From Auricularia sp. M13 (taxonomy: Eukaryota; Basidiomycota; Agaricomycetes; Auriculariales; Auriculariaceae): a DNA stretch of 64,000 nt. The stretch spans positions 3,224,001-3,288,000 of the forward strand of contig CM073197.1 of the NCBI GenBank assembly GCA_037042915.1, in the 5' to 3' direction. This document shows, piece after piece, positions 1 through 11,987 of the stretch (positions are counted from its first letter, which is position 1; each line of letters begins with the position of its first letter). The position numbers and the translations under genes are program-made. A model generated the notes under the pieces. The model was not told the origin of the DNA, ran no database searches, and saw only the letters and a program-made list of their open reading frames with translations.

Positions 1-551
1 AATAACCGCTCATGTCAGCGGCCGATTTAATATGGGCATTGACATACTGGTCTTGTCAATTGGGAGGGCGCCAATCGGGGTGTCGTATGCGTCCAGAACG
101 CTTAGTGCGCATCCGGGTAAATAGTAATGGTGCGAGGGTCCAAGGACGAAGACACGGCGGCTGGCAGTGGCGCATCCATGAGCCACAGGCTGTAGATAGG
201 CTACCAATGTGCTCACATGCCCGTCGTATCGATACACTTGTAAGCCCAGGCTGCTGCTGGACCAGAATACGAGTATCCTGCATGGCTGGTATCTCTGTGA
301 GGAATAGAGCTCGTGGCGAGCGAATGAAGGCGTACGGTGCTATTATCGCCTTGCAGCCTGGGACGGGAGCACTCCCAGCCGACTCGAGCCAGGTCGAGAG
401 CTGACCCTGGAGCTCATCGCCTGAGGATTCGATTAGCCTCGCCAGTGTTGGGAACGACAAAGCATATAAACTTGCGATTATTGGTGTACCATGATCCCGC
501 GTGGGTTGCACGCCTGGTACGGGAGTGTGGGACGCTGTGAGGTATGCCCAT
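1..551 (-). CDS. MEMO-family protein, 5' part, cut by the left edge
   Basis: Partial gene of the MEMO family (MEMO1 / yeast Mho1 type), a fold related to extradiol dioxygenases that binds metal and takes part in redox and motility signalling in animals. Predicted exons are 551-476, 420-336, 285-217 and 160-48; the last intron (donor at 47) runs off the window. Visible motifs are THAGSWY near the start, IIAPHAGYSYSGP across the exon 2/3 join and RRVFVLGPSHHYYLPGCALS in exon 4, which are the hallmark His-containing segments of the family. The ATG at 551-549 opens the frame and fits the usual short N-terminus. The first intron appears to use a GC donor (GCAAGT at 475-470) with a CAG acceptor at 421; only this join restores the family sequence (YTNNRDELQGQL). 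The other introns are GT-AG and 50-56 nt. The C-terminal half, including the conserved late Cys, lies outside the window. Confidence 0.85.
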
Positions 552-3173
552 AGAGAGCCACGGACCTTGTGGCCATCCCTGCACAGTGACCGACGCCGAG
601 GGAATCGATCCTTCGGCTGCGTCCGGTGCCCAGCGCTTCCTTGCTCTCACCGTTCAGTAAACTCAGAACCGCAATTTCTCGATGTCCATGGCGGACTAGA
701 GCTCTCTCGACCTGCAATATGGCCGTAGGACTGATAAAACCAGAACTGGCTGCATTCCATGGGTCTTTTCGCGCTCGCTCGTGCTGCAAGTTGCCAATCT
801 TTCACTGCTGCTGCTGTACGTCGCGTTCTAAGCCTTTCTGGTACTACTCAAGGCTCAGTCTACTGTCTAGATATCTGCGCATCTGGGAGATCTATGCTAC
901 AACTCCATTCACCACCATAGACAGCACTTGGTGCGCTTGTACGAAGAGCTCGTGCGACCGTGTCTGTGAGTCCTATGGCGCGCTCTTGTTTATAGCTAAC
1001 GCGTCCAAGTGTGCAGAAAACACATTTTATCAAAGATAGAAATAATGACGCGACTCGCATCGCGTCTGTCCGCGTGCATTACAACGACAACGCACATATG
1101 CACATCTGGGATTATTTTTCAGCGCTAGGTATCGCGCCTCCCAACTACCAGAGCGAACATGTGCTAATGGCGCGTTTTATCGGGCAGGTTACATCCTCGC
1201 ACACCAGTCCAACGCCATGCAGCCTGACGCAGTGCATTTGGTGCAACTACTGAGTCTCTACGCGTCTTGGACGCGTATCTCCGCGCGCGCTCTGGAGCTG
1301 AATCCGCCTACGGTTGTACAACTGCTCTGGACACCCTCAGCCATCGCGCTCGCGACGAGTGTCGTGCCTGGAAGAGCCGATGTAGAAGAACTACGCGCCG
1401 CCCGCATGCAGGAGTGGCCGCACTCGCACGCGCTGCCGCGACCGACGCCCGTGCAACGGGCACACGCCGCGGCAGGCGTGTGTTATGTCGAGCCTTCTGC
1501 GGAGCTGTTCGGCACGCCTTGGGGACACTGCGGGGAGAGCGTGTCGTTTGCTTCGTACGTCTACGTCGTTCGCATGCCCAAGTGAGCCTGATGCCAATTC
1601 TTCTGTTCTCTATGCGCATAATAGCATGTATAAAACGATGCAAAGCGAGACCCCGCTTGGTACGCTCGCGCTGGGCGTTAAAGCGATGACGACACAGCTG
1701 CCCGACGTGGGCGTTGCGCCCACCGAAGCGATCTGCGCGCTCCACCGCATACAGGACGTGGTCGAGGTGCTTCGCATCGCCGGAGCTCTCCGCCCAATGT
1801 GCCTTAACTGCTCTCATTTGGCGCGCTCGGTCTCGGCCAATCTTGAAGACTTTGCAGTCGTGTTTTCTGACCCCCACTCACCTTTGGAATGATATTGCAG
1901 ACAAAATTGCGAGCCACAGGTGAGTTTGACTATTAAGTCGGAGATGTTTCGAACTAATGGCGAGCAGGGAATGAACCGCTGGCCAGAGAGTGGTCTGTTC
2001 CTTCCTAGCGGACCATTCACTCCCATTATCCACTACAGGGCGTCGCGGCGCAAGCTCCAGGTAGCATTACGAAATTTGGCCGTAAAGTCCTTGACTCATA
2101 TCAAGACAGATTTGCGTCGCCAATGCCATGTTACTGGAGGTACAGTTCTATCGGCAGAACGCCTGCATCGGTCGGACAGAGACGAATTGTCCTTTCAATT
2201 ACCATTCTTGGACTTCATAAGCTCTGGACGGTGACAACTTACAAGGACAAGTCCGCCATTGTGCCACGTACAACTCGTGGCTTCACCACTCCCCAACTAT
2301 TCCAGTCAACACTGTGCTTATAAACACCGTGGGGATCCCTACCAGTAGCTCTCTCCTTTACAAGAAGCCTCCAGCAATATCCCAGCCAAGCCTAATACAA
2401 CCCGGACCTGGCAACTCTGCTGTTCTGCATAGTGACTTCGGCTGCCATGATGCTTCACTCCTCTTCACAACTCGCACAGAGCCCTTCCTTCAACCAGTGC
2501 TGATACCGTTCAACAGCTACATGTTTCAACTGTGCGCCTAGGCGCCTCGGTTTCGACAGTGCCTCCTCAGGGCCGAAAGCGATTAAGTTCTCACATTCAA
2601 GTCGGATCTGGGAATGCATTGGAGACAAAAGGAAGTCTGCCATGGCCGGCTCATTGGGGGTCTCTGGAGCTTGCCCTGCACCAGCATTGGATGTGAGCCT
2701 AGACCGGACATGTGCTCCAGGGCTGAAAGTCTAGTTGTATCAAAACCGTGTCAAGAAGTTCAAGTTGCTCAGAAGCGAAGATGTTTGCTGATCCTGCGGA
2801 GGGATTCGCATGTGGCAATGCAGGAGGCCAGGATGCGACGTGGTCGGACTTGAATGCAATGTTGAAGAAGGGGATAGACTACAGGCTGCAAGAATTTAAA
2901 GTCGGGTAGCACGTGGTGCGGGAGATTGACAGCGATGCACCAGCCCGGAATAGGCACAGGTGCATGAGAAGCGAGCCTGGGGTCAGTCTCAGGATCGTGG
3001 GCGGCCCAGACAATTCCGTGGGTATTGGAGATGTGAGGGGCAGTGGCGGATGTTGGAGGCAGGGATGCAATTCCTTGGCGCGCGGTGCGTGCCGAGTCAA
3101 GCCGTAGGGGTGCAAAAAAGCGGAGCATTGGTCCGCGTTCTGCATCTTTATCGCTTTCTTCATCTCGTCGCCG
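552..3173. other. Long interval without a recognised gene
   Basis: No gene could be supported here. Overlapping open frames on both strands between about 1200 and 1900 reflect GC-rich sequence; one plus-strand frame (1217-1585) stays open for 122 codons but matches no family I know. From 2900 to 3173 the sequence is probably promoter and 5' leader of the downstream kinase. The length is unusual for this otherwise compact locus, so a decayed gene or element is possible. Confidence 0.4.
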
Positions 3174-5258
3174 ATGTCGACGGGTACAACGGACAGCGGG
3201 GTCAGCCTAGACTGGCACCTGCCGCCTAAGGAACGCGGCTTGGCCGCGCCTGGGCTCCTGTTCTTTGCGCCGGCGTCACACTCAGCCACCAGCTCGCGGC
3301 CAGCGTCTCCGATGTCGCACGCACGGTCCATATCGTCGCCGCCGTCGCTCTCGATGTCTTCGCCGTCGCTGTCACCAGACCCGGAAGACGACCAGGAGCT
3401 TCGGCGTGCCAGCAGCCCCCGGAGCGACGACGACAGCGAGGAGCCCGTGGTGCAAATTGCGCCCAGGCCGATGAGCCTGACATACGGGATCAGTGCTGTT
3501 GGCAGAGGTTTCGACTGGCGCTGGTCGGATAATGGCAGCAAAGACGGGCCTGGGACGACCCCGCCAGCCAGGGAGGAGGATGCGCCAAATATTGATAGCC
3601 CGTCCTGGAGCTTGGGCTACAACGTTTCTGTGCTGTCTCGTCGCCCGGTCTCAACAACGCCTCCCCCGGTCACCCCGCCACCCACAGAGGCCCCAGAGCC
3701 CGCTATATCCGAGCCTCTTACGGACTCGCCGCCGTCTAACGCCGTGCCATTTCCATCAGTCGACGAGCCCCAGATTCAGCCTCCTCAGCCCCAGTCCACG
3801 CCGTCTAGCCCCCGACCACGGCGACGCGATTCCCAGAAGCGCATATCGCTTGTCGCTGGCAGGCTATCAATGATATCTATCCAGCCGCCACCCAGCCCGC
3901 CGCCGCGCACGTCCTCGCCGTCATTATTGTCACCGCGCCTCAATCGCTTCGGCTCCAACTCGTCGGCGCTTTCTATCATTTCGACAGGCCCTCCATCGCG
4001 TTCGGAAGAGACAAGCACGTTCAACGGTGTGCGCAGCATTGACCAGTTCGTCATCGAAGGCGAGGCAGGCCGCGGCGCGTACGGCGTCGTCAAACGCGCT
4101 CGGGAACGCCTACCCGACGGCACGCTTGGCCCACCTCTCATTCTCAAGCAAGTCGTCAAGTCACGCATTCTTGCGGACTGTTGGAAAAAGCACCCACGCC
4201 TAGGCACGATCCCTATCGAGATCTATGTCATGTCTGCCATCTCCAACACGCCTTACACATTGCCCTGCCCTCGACGCCCCTGGGACCCACAACGGGCCTT
4301 TGTCACTGGCAAAGAGCCACCCCCAAGAACACCAGGAGAGGTGGTGCTCGGCCACCCAGGCATTTGCAAGCTCATCGACTTCTGGGAGGACCCGCACTTT
4401 TACTACCTCATGCTGCCCAACGCGCGCCCGACCACGCCGCCAAGCAAAGACACGCCCGGGGACCTGTTTGACCTCGTCGAAATCTATCCGCACGGATTAC
4501 CCCCTCATCTCATACGATCTTATCTCGGCCAGCTGGCAGACGCCATGGCGTTCCTGCACTCGAAAGGCATCGTGCATCGCGACATTAAGGACGAGAATGT
4601 TGTTCTCGGCGAGCCGGACGGTGTCTGTGTCCTCATCGACTTTGGCTCGTCCGGCGTCGTGCGCCGCGCCGGCTGGGACACGTTCAGCGGAACGTACGTC
4701 TTCCGCCCAGCGTGTCGGATGCCCAACTAACTCGACGGCAGGCTGGACTATGCCGCGCCGGAGATCCTCGAGGGCGCACGGTACATGGGCAAGGAACAGG
4801 ACGTATGGGCGTTCGGCGTTGTCGCGTTCGTCCTGCTCGTCGGCGAGTGCCCGTTCGCGTCGAAGGCGGAGGCGCATGCAGGCCTCGGCCCGCCGTCGTC
4901 GCGCGCAACACCGCCGCCACCTGAGGCGGCGTTCCTCGACAGCGTCGGATTGCAGCAGCAGCAGCCGACCAAGTCCGGCCGCGCACTCGACGCGCGGTGT
5001 TCCGGGCTCGACGAGGCGCGGGGCGCACTGGACCGCGCGTTGGAGGGCCTCGAACCGGACGGTGGCGGCGCGCTGGGCGATGCTGCGGCCCTTGTGCGCG
5101 CGTGCTTGCAGGTGACGCCTTCCGAGCGGCCGACATTCGAAGACATCATGCGCTCGCGCTTCCTCAGCGGCGGCGCTGGCTGGTCGGACGAGTGGGTCCC
5201 CGGCTGGACCGACGCCGCTTCGAGTCCCGAAGAGCTGCTCTCGCCGCAGTTTCCCTGA
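3174..5258 (+). CDS. Ser/Thr protein kinase, PAS-kinase (PSK)-like
   Basis: Two predicted exons, 3174-4693 and 4742-5258, with a 48-nt intron (GTACGT donor, CTAAC branch site, GGCAG acceptor), give 678 residues. The first ~290 residues are Ser/Pro-rich and probably disordered. The catalytic domain follows: glycine loop [11 protein letters not shown], catalytic HRDIKDEN (Asp470), DFG (Asp489) and, across the splice join, [11 protein letters not shown]. The GT-DYAAPE segment and overall layout resemble the kinase domain of PAS kinases (yeast Psk1/Psk2, human PASK), which phosphorylate targets controlling storage-carbohydrate synthesis and translation. No PAS domain was recognised in the N-terminal part, so assignment rests on the kinase half; another CAMK-type kinase remains possible. 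The ATG at 3174 is the first in a long open frame. An extended insert lies between the glycine loop and the catalytic loop. Confidence 0.85.
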
Positions 5259-6521
5259 CGCGCTTTTCCCACACCCTGTCATCTTTATTACTCGCCAACC
5301 ATCTCGCTCCATACACATCATCGCAATGTCGCAACGCATCCATTTCTCCTCGCTTCTGCTTTCTCTTCATCTCTGCCCCGCTGAATCAAAGAACTGAAGT
5401 CGCTTTACATTTATCGCCGTGTATAGACGTCCACTTGCAGCGAATGGATTTGTAGCATTTACCCCCAGCAATTCCTTTGCATTCGAAATATGTATGCGGC
5501 CTTTGCTGCTCTGTAACCTTTGATGTGTGTTGCATACAGTAATCGAGGACGGAGCACCATGGCATTCGAGTGTGCATAAGTTTTACTCTTTTATTTGGAA
5601 ACGGCGGAGCCCCACTCGGAACCTACCATCTCTTCTTCGTCAACTTTGTCGCTGTCAGAGCAGCCGGGCTCCAACCGCATATGCTTGATACCTGCCGCAT
5701 ACTTTAAGCTCATAATTCTTGCTGCGCGTTTACTGCCAAGTGACTGGAGCCTGGAAGCGACACAGTATCCATATTCGTATGAAGTTTGTACCGCCCCTCG
5801 GGCCTCCGCATCATCGCATACTGGCAGGCATCCTCCAGCAACCGTATTCACGCGTCTATATCTTAACCCCGCTCGAAGATTCAGGAAACTTACTAGAAAA
5901 GCGTTTACTTCTATCTAATCTCTGGAGCGCCCTCTCCCTGCTGTCCGATATCGCGCGCCGGGACTACGACCTGTTAGCCCTTCGTTTCGCCGTCTCGCTT
6001 GAGATCTTGGCTGCTGTCTGATGACGGTGCCACCGTGTGCCCTGTGCTCGTGGCCTTGCTACGCACAAGCCCGGTCTCTGTCCGCCTTCGATGATGCATG
6101 TCGGACCCCTGGGAGCAGTAACCATCCTACATTCCTTCGTCAAATGCATTGATAGCGTACCTGAAGTTCTCTGCGGGTGTCTGAGGCATGCACGATGCGA
6201 CTAGACTCAGTGGACTTTGCATGGAGTAACAGCAGAATATCCGGCGCAGGCTTTGTCATTGGGCGACCACCCCGTCGGCTGCACTTGCCCGGACGGGGTT
6301 CATACAAGCTTGCACCTTCTGTGCTGCGTCGTCACCATATCCCGGGCACTCGTCGGGCCCATCGCCCGTCGCCAATCAGAGACGCTGCGTGGTCGTCCAG
6401 CAGCGTACGAGGTGCCATGCATTTCCCCGGGCGGGCGCGTGCAGCAGTATAAAGGATGGGTGGGGCACTCCTAGTCTCGACATCGGTTAACCAACAGGCA
6501 ACGGTTCACAGGTTCACAGCA
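5259..6521. other. Intergenic region: kinase 3' end and GH7 promoter
   Basis: No gene was recognised. The distal part (about 6200-6521) is the upstream region of the GH7 gene and carries its TATA box. A minus-strand frame at 5591-5851 ends in an acidic tail but has no start or splice context I could defend. Confidence 0.5.
6425..6453 (+). promoter_or_regulatory. Core promoter of the GH7 gene
   Basis: TATAAA at 6448-6453 lies 69 bases before the start codon. A CCCCGG at 6425-6430 fits the SYGGRG consensus of the carbon-catabolite repressor CreA/Cre1 on the opposite strand; glucose repression through it is inference. Short CreA-like matches are common by chance. Confidence 0.6.
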
Positions 6522-8338
6522 ATGTTTCCCGCAGTCGCCCTCCTCTCTTTCGCCCTCGCTGCCGTCCGCGGCCAGCAGGTTGGCACGAACACGGCCGAGA
6601 GCCACCCCAAGCTCACCTGGTCGCGGTGTACCGGCTCTGGCTGCACGCAGCAGAACGGTGAGCTCTTCATGTTGCGAGGAAGCGCGCTTGCTGAGTTGTT
6701 GCAGGTGCCGTCGTCTTGGACTCTAACTGGCGCTGGCTGCACACCACCACCGGTTACACGAACTGCTACAACGGTACGGCATGCTGCTCGTCCTTGAGCT
6801 CCCATTTTTAACGCAACCCTCCACAGGGAACGCGTGGAACACGACTTTGTGCCCCGATGGCGCGACGTGCGCAAGCAACTGCGCGCTCGACGGCGCAGAC
6901 TACTCCGGCACTTACGGCATTACTACCAGCGGCAATGCGCTCACGCTCAAGTTCGTGACGCAGGGCGCGCAGAAGAACATCGGATCGCGTGTGTACCTCA
7001 TGGCCAGTGACACTGAGTACGAGATGTTCAACCTCCTCAACTCCGAGTTCACCTTCGACGTCGACGTTTCCAACCTGCCATGCGGCCTCAACGGCGCCGT
7101 CTACTTCTCGGCCATGGACGCCGATGGTGGCATGTCCAAGTTCGCGACTAACAAGGCTGGTGCTAAGTACGGTACTGGTTACTGCGACTCGCAGTGCCCG
7201 CACGACATCAAATTCATCAACGGCGAGGTGGGAAGATTGGGTGGCCTGCCTATGTCTCATGTTGACACGTTCTTTTAACCAGGCTAACGTCGCTGGCTGG
7301 ACCCCGTCGCCGAGCGACAGCAACGCCGGATCTGGCACTGCTGGCGCTTGCTGCGCGGAGATGGATATCTGGGAGGCTAACAGCATCAGCGCTGCTGTAT
7401 GTCATTCCAGCGGGCTCTGTTCTGAACTAATGCTGACTCTGCCCAAGGTCACCCCTCACCCTTGCACGGGCACCGGACTTCAGAAGTGCAGCGGCGCCAC
7501 CTGCGGTGACGGTGACGATCGTGCGACCGGTATCTGCGATAAGGACGGATGCGACTTCAACTCGTTCCGCATGGGTGACAAGACCTTCCTCGGCCCTGGC
7601 ATGACCGTCGACACCACCAAGAAGATCACCGTCGTCACCCAGTTCCTGACCACTGGTAACTCGACTACTGGCCCGCTCACTGAAATCCGTCGCCTGTATG
7701 TCCAGAACGGCAACGTCATCCAGAACTCCAAGACCAACATCGCCGGAATGGCCACCTTCGACTCCATCACCGAGGACTTCTGCGACGCGCAGAAGGCCGC
7801 GTTCCAGGACACGCAGAGCTTCCAGAACCACGGTGGCCTGAAGCAGATGGGCGCCGCCATGGCGCAGGGCATGGTCCTTGTGCTCTCCGTCTGGGACGAC
7901 CATGATGTCAACATGCTGTGGCTCGACTCGAGCTACCCGACCGACCAGGACCCCACCAAGCCCGGCATCGCTCGTGGCTCCTGCGCAACGACCTCCGGCC
8001 AGCCCACCGTCGTCGAGGCGAACGCCGCCAACATCCAGGTCACGTACTCTAACATCCGCTTCGGCTCCATCGGCTCGACCTACACTGGCGCCGCGGCTAG
8101 CCCCGCGCCCCCGACGTCGACCTCCTCCACTGGCAACACCGGCACGACCACCTCGTCTGCTCCTCAGGCAACTCAGACCAAGTTCGGACAATGCGGCGGT
8201 ACTGGCTTCACGTGAGTATCTTTGTCGTCTTTTGTGAAGTCCCCTAGCTGACCGGAGCTATCAAGTGGCCCCACGGTCTGCGCTGCCGGGTCGACTTGCA
8301 AGGCGGTCTCTCCGCCGTACTACAGCCAGTGCTTGTAA
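6522..8338 (+). CDS. cbhI: Cellobiohydrolase, GH7 with C-terminal CBM1
   Basis: Secreted reducing-end cellobiohydrolase that releases cellobiose processively from cellulose. Six predicted exons: 6522-6657, 6705-6773, 6827-7227, 7283-7396, 7448-8211, 8266-8338; introns are 47-55 nt, and the protein is 518 residues. Residues 1-18 form a signal peptide (hydrophobic, ending VRGQQ). The GH7 domain follows, with catalytic motif EMDIWE (nucleophile Glu228, Asp230, acid/base Glu233), close to the numbering in Trichoderma Cel7A. A Ser/Thr/Pro linker (about residues 455-480) leads to a CBM1 with the usual Cys pattern (QCGG, VCAAG, TCK, SQCL) and the aromatic YY pair that packs on cellulose. The last intron splits the CBM1. 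All domains look intact. This is the clearest lignocellulose-decay gene in the window. Confidence 0.97.
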
Positions 8339-8430
8339 ACGTACCAAGTGCCAGCATGGGCATGCGTAGCATGCCCTGTCAATATTTTCCTGTATACATA
8401 GTATCTAATCTGCTCTAGGAGCCATGAAAT

Positions 8431-9112
8431 TTGAAATACTATATTGGCATTTTCACGAATAGCGCGTTCAAGAAATTGGTCGAGGGGAACAATTGTCCAA
8501 TTCGTCTTACTTCGAAAGTCCGCATTCGCTCCTTATCCGCGCGTCCGCCGCTAGTGGTTTGTTCCCTATATCCCAATGATATAGGCAGCATCTCGAAACT
8601 CTGGTCGCGAACACCCTCCCTGATTCTCTGGCTCGTAGGCTTCCAACCGGATTGGCACAAAACTGCTATAGGAATATCCCTGGTCAGGAGCTTGCAATCT
8701 ACTCCGCTCAGCCATCTGCGTGCGCTTTCATTCTCCGAAAGCGTCCCTACTAGTCTTATATCTGCGATCCTCTCTCGCACACAGCAGCTCGATACGTTTG
8801 AAGTTGGGGCCCTTTCATGGAGCTATCTGATGGTGGTGACTGGGCTGCGGGCCCTTTGGACCTGTATTTGCGGCCTTTCCGCGCCTTGAGCTCTTGATGC
8901 TTGTCGACGTCAAACCCGACCTCCCTCGCTGGCTTTCGGACATATGGACTGGTCTCCGCCAGTCCAGGGAGAACTCGGGCCTGGCTTTGTACCGGCTGTT
9001 CGTCACCCCCGCGCAATCACCTTCATACATCCGTCCGACGTGGGATCTCAGCCAGAGCATGCGCTCAATGAGTTACGATCTGCCTACCGGGCGAAACGCA
9101 TTCGGATTATGA
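8431..9112 (+). pseudogene. Fragment of a leucine-rich/F-box-like protein family
   Basis: Two adjacent plus-strand frames (8431-8889 and 8894-9112) encode leucine-rich sequence. The stretch HLRALSFSESVPTSLISAIL with the following SRTQQLDTFEV aligns by eye with NLRTLCLHENLPTQVVVSIL and SHTPRLQELEV in the protein at 17.7-18.8 kb, so the two belong to one family. There is no convincing start codon, the first ~60 residues do not resemble the relative, and the frame breaks near 8890 without good splice signals. It is best read as a degraded relative, although a short expressed gene cannot be excluded. Confidence 0.5.
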
Positions 9113-9427
9113 ATGTCGTTGACTCTACAGCCGGGATCGCTTGTAGGGGTTGGCTGGGCTGGGCAAGCAACGCGCTTGACTTGCCCTTCGCATGACCCTC
9201 CACCATCACCGGCGGTCCGGGTTTATCGATTTTTTTTCCGACATAGTACGCGGAGGTTGATAACCTGTGATTCAACCACTTTATATGGATTTACTTCCTC
9301 GCAGCGAGCCGACACCGAGTGCAATGAACAAAATTTACAATATCCAATATTCGAATTACGTGCACAGCAGTTCCGGGCATCTGGATAATACTTGCGTACG
9401 ATATAATCCTCAAGGCCCGCCTCTCTT

Positions 9428-11663
9428 TCATCGCTTCCGGAAGACGATGTTCGCATTGAGGGGCGTAATGGTGGTGGCAACGTCGTACGCGAGCAGGTGA
9501 GCCATCTTCTCCTGCATCGTCTTGCCCTCGAGCTCAGGCGGCGGAAGCAGCTCGTAGTGCGCGACGATGCGCGAGAGAATGCAAACGCTTTCGGCCATGG
9601 CGAAATGCATCCCAAGACAGGCGCGCGGGCCTGCGGCAAAGGGGTAGACTGTTGGGCGGCGAATTAATGATCTATGTACAGCAGAGCAAGGAGATGTCAG
9701 GCAACTCACAAGCCTCTCGCGGCCATTTGTGTTCCTCCGTGTCGAGGAAGCGTGCCGGCCGAAAGGCCTCAGCGTCTGCACCCCAGTATAATGCTGCGAC
9801 GCCGTGTCAGTTGCTGCTCCGTGACCGGCCAATACGACCCGGAGAAGCTCACTGTTCATGTGGATTGCGCGGATGTCGAGGATGACGACGCTGTCGCTCG
9901 GAGCGACGAACTCGCCGCGCGCGCGACTATCGAGCGTCCTATACGGCAGCACCGCGTCCTTTTGCACGATCTTCCATAGTCGCGGGACAGCTGGGTAGTG
10001 GCGGAGCGTTTCCCTGAACACGGCTTTGGAAAATCTCTGCCCGCACGCCGTTACTAGGTGGCAAAAATAAATGAGCAAAGAAGGGCTCACTAGTCGTGGG
10101 TAGTCATCGCTGTATGACTACAAAACGTGAGTAAAAGCATAGCGTATGTACGAAGTTTGTGCTAGTACCGTAGAAGCATCTGAGGTTGGCTTGCCGGTTG
10201 GCCATACTTGCATGGCCTCGGCGCGGAGTTCCTCTTGAACATCGGGGTATAGTGCCAGAAGGACGAGGGCAAATGCGAGCGTGTGAGCGCTGGTTTCTGT
10301 GAGAACAATAGTCAATACCCGAGCGAGGAAGTCACTCGTCACGTCGACGTACCGTGACCCGCAAGAAGGAAAATCTGAGTGGGGTGAAATTTCAACTACG
10401 AGATACTTAATGAACCTATACGCACAAACATATTGGAAATGAGTTCATCGTCCGAGAGGGTTTCGCCTTCCGTCTCCTTGTTAGCTTCAATGAGGCGTCT
10501 GAACAGATCAGCGCCGAGTCCCTCCTTAGCGTCTGCGCTGCGTGCGTCGTCCACCATGGCCAAGAGGTGCTTTCTGAGTTCCTCAAAGGCGAGCGCCACC
10601 TTCGACATGGACGAGGGAACTATCCAAGTGGGAAGTTTATTTACCCACGCAGGGGTGACGGCGTAGACGAATATACCGCCCAACGCGTCCAGGAGTGCTC
10701 GGCGGAACGGCAGCTTGTAGCCTGGCGGACATTGGCGTTCGTCCTCAGCATCGATCCAAGTGATGGACTGCCCGAAGCCAGCGGAAGTGATGATGAGGAA
10801 TGTTACGGTAGTTGTGAGGTTCCCGACGTCGACCCGCGCACCCGAGTCTGAGGCGACTGGCAGCCGCGCATCGAAGTCGTCAAACACCTCATCGAGAATC
10901 CGCAGAGCTTCTTTCCATGCCAAAACGTTGTTCGTCTGCCCTTTTCAGAAAGGTAATAAGGGAGTAGAATGCTCAGGGCGAACCTCGCCGAAAGCACCTC
11001 GCACGATGCTGCGGTGCCGTTTCCAAAGTTCGGTTTCACTGGCCACGACGTTTCTGCCGCCGTAGATGCTGACCACCTTGTACTTTGGGCGCGTAAACTG
11101 TGAGAATCTATGTGGCTTAATGCAGCACCCACCGCTTCGAGGTCCTTCAGGAAGTTGAACGTCCTATCCGACATGACTTGCGCTATCGCCTCCGCGTCCG
11201 AGGTCCAGTATCCCAGCCTGCCATTCGACAAGGCCACAGTCGTAATGAGAGTGCTTCTCAGCTTTGCGTATGCTGCACGATGCGAGGCATTTCGATGATG
11301 AATAAAGACGCAGGAGATCTGCAGGCAACCATTGCGTACGAGAGAACTGCGTCCACCAATCGCCGACGCTGCAAAGTCGTAGAACGTGAGCGCGTTCCCC
11401 AAATGGCTTAGACTACACGCACCATCCAAAATACGGAATCCATCTGGCGAGCAGAATGGTAATGGGGTCAATAGGGTCGAAGAGCAGTAACTGTCGGCCT
11501 GGAAGTCGTCTGAACAGTTCTTCCTGTCAGAGCCTGGGCACAAAAGACGCTTTAAAAGGTGCACGCACCCCAGCCGCCGATATGCGCGCCAGACCTGGGA
11601 CACCTTGTACACCGCGGCACACCCGGCTGCCGCCAGGGCGTACTGCTTCAGGGTGGAAGGCAT
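9428..11663 (-). CDS. Cytochrome P450 monooxygenase
   Basis: Membrane-bound heme-thiolate monooxygenase; substrate unknown. Translation of many short exons yields an N-terminal hydrophobic anchor (from ATG 11663), VASETELWKRHRSIVRGAF (C-helix WxxxR), the I-helix AGHETSAHT (spliced across 10370-10280), the K-helix ExxR as ETLR, and the heme loop FAAGPRACLG with its Cys codon at 9619-9617. The frame ends at 9428. Well-supported joins include GAFGE/TNNVLAWKE (intron inside about 10930-10990), SNMF/IFLLAGH and AGH/ETSAHT. The first three exons are less certain: joining the exon ending near 11565 to LFRRLPGRQLL needs a weak GTGCAC donor, so an annotation error or an early lesion is possible. The layout matches large basidiomycete P450 families. 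It is transcribed in the same direction as the neighbouring SDR. Confidence 0.88.
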
Positions 11664-11987
11664 GTCGCACGCTCTGAGGCCGTGGCATGCGCGCATCAGT
11701 CCGGTCTAAATACTTGTAGCATGGCGTGGACGAGGTGATAATCGGGGGTTATGAATTGCTGATAGGAAGATCAGTGCCCTGGATTCTTCCGCAGCACTCA
11801 TTGAAGCAAGTGGACGGAGAGAATCAGGTTTGCACTTACTGAGTTACTCGAAGACACATGGCCAGCAGTACATCTAGCGGACCTGGGACAGTGTCTTTCT
11901 AAAGGTTAGGTCCAGAAATCATCACATTGAGTTTTATCGTAGTCGATGAACGATTCTGCATCGTTCGCCTTATTCGCCTAAGAGTAT
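11664..11987. other. Spacer between P450 and SDR genes
   Basis: About 320 bases holding the P450 promoter and the 3' end of the SDR gene. No open frame or repeat of note was seen. Confidence 0.6.

Noticed and set aside
1921-2000. tRNA-like stretch with a TTCGAAC-type loop
   Set aside because: No matching acceptor stem or anticodon arm could be folded around it.
7427-8191. Minus-strand frame opposite the GH7 gene
   Set aside because: Antisense of a gene with clear catalytic and binding domains; composition is repetitive Gly/Arg/Val.
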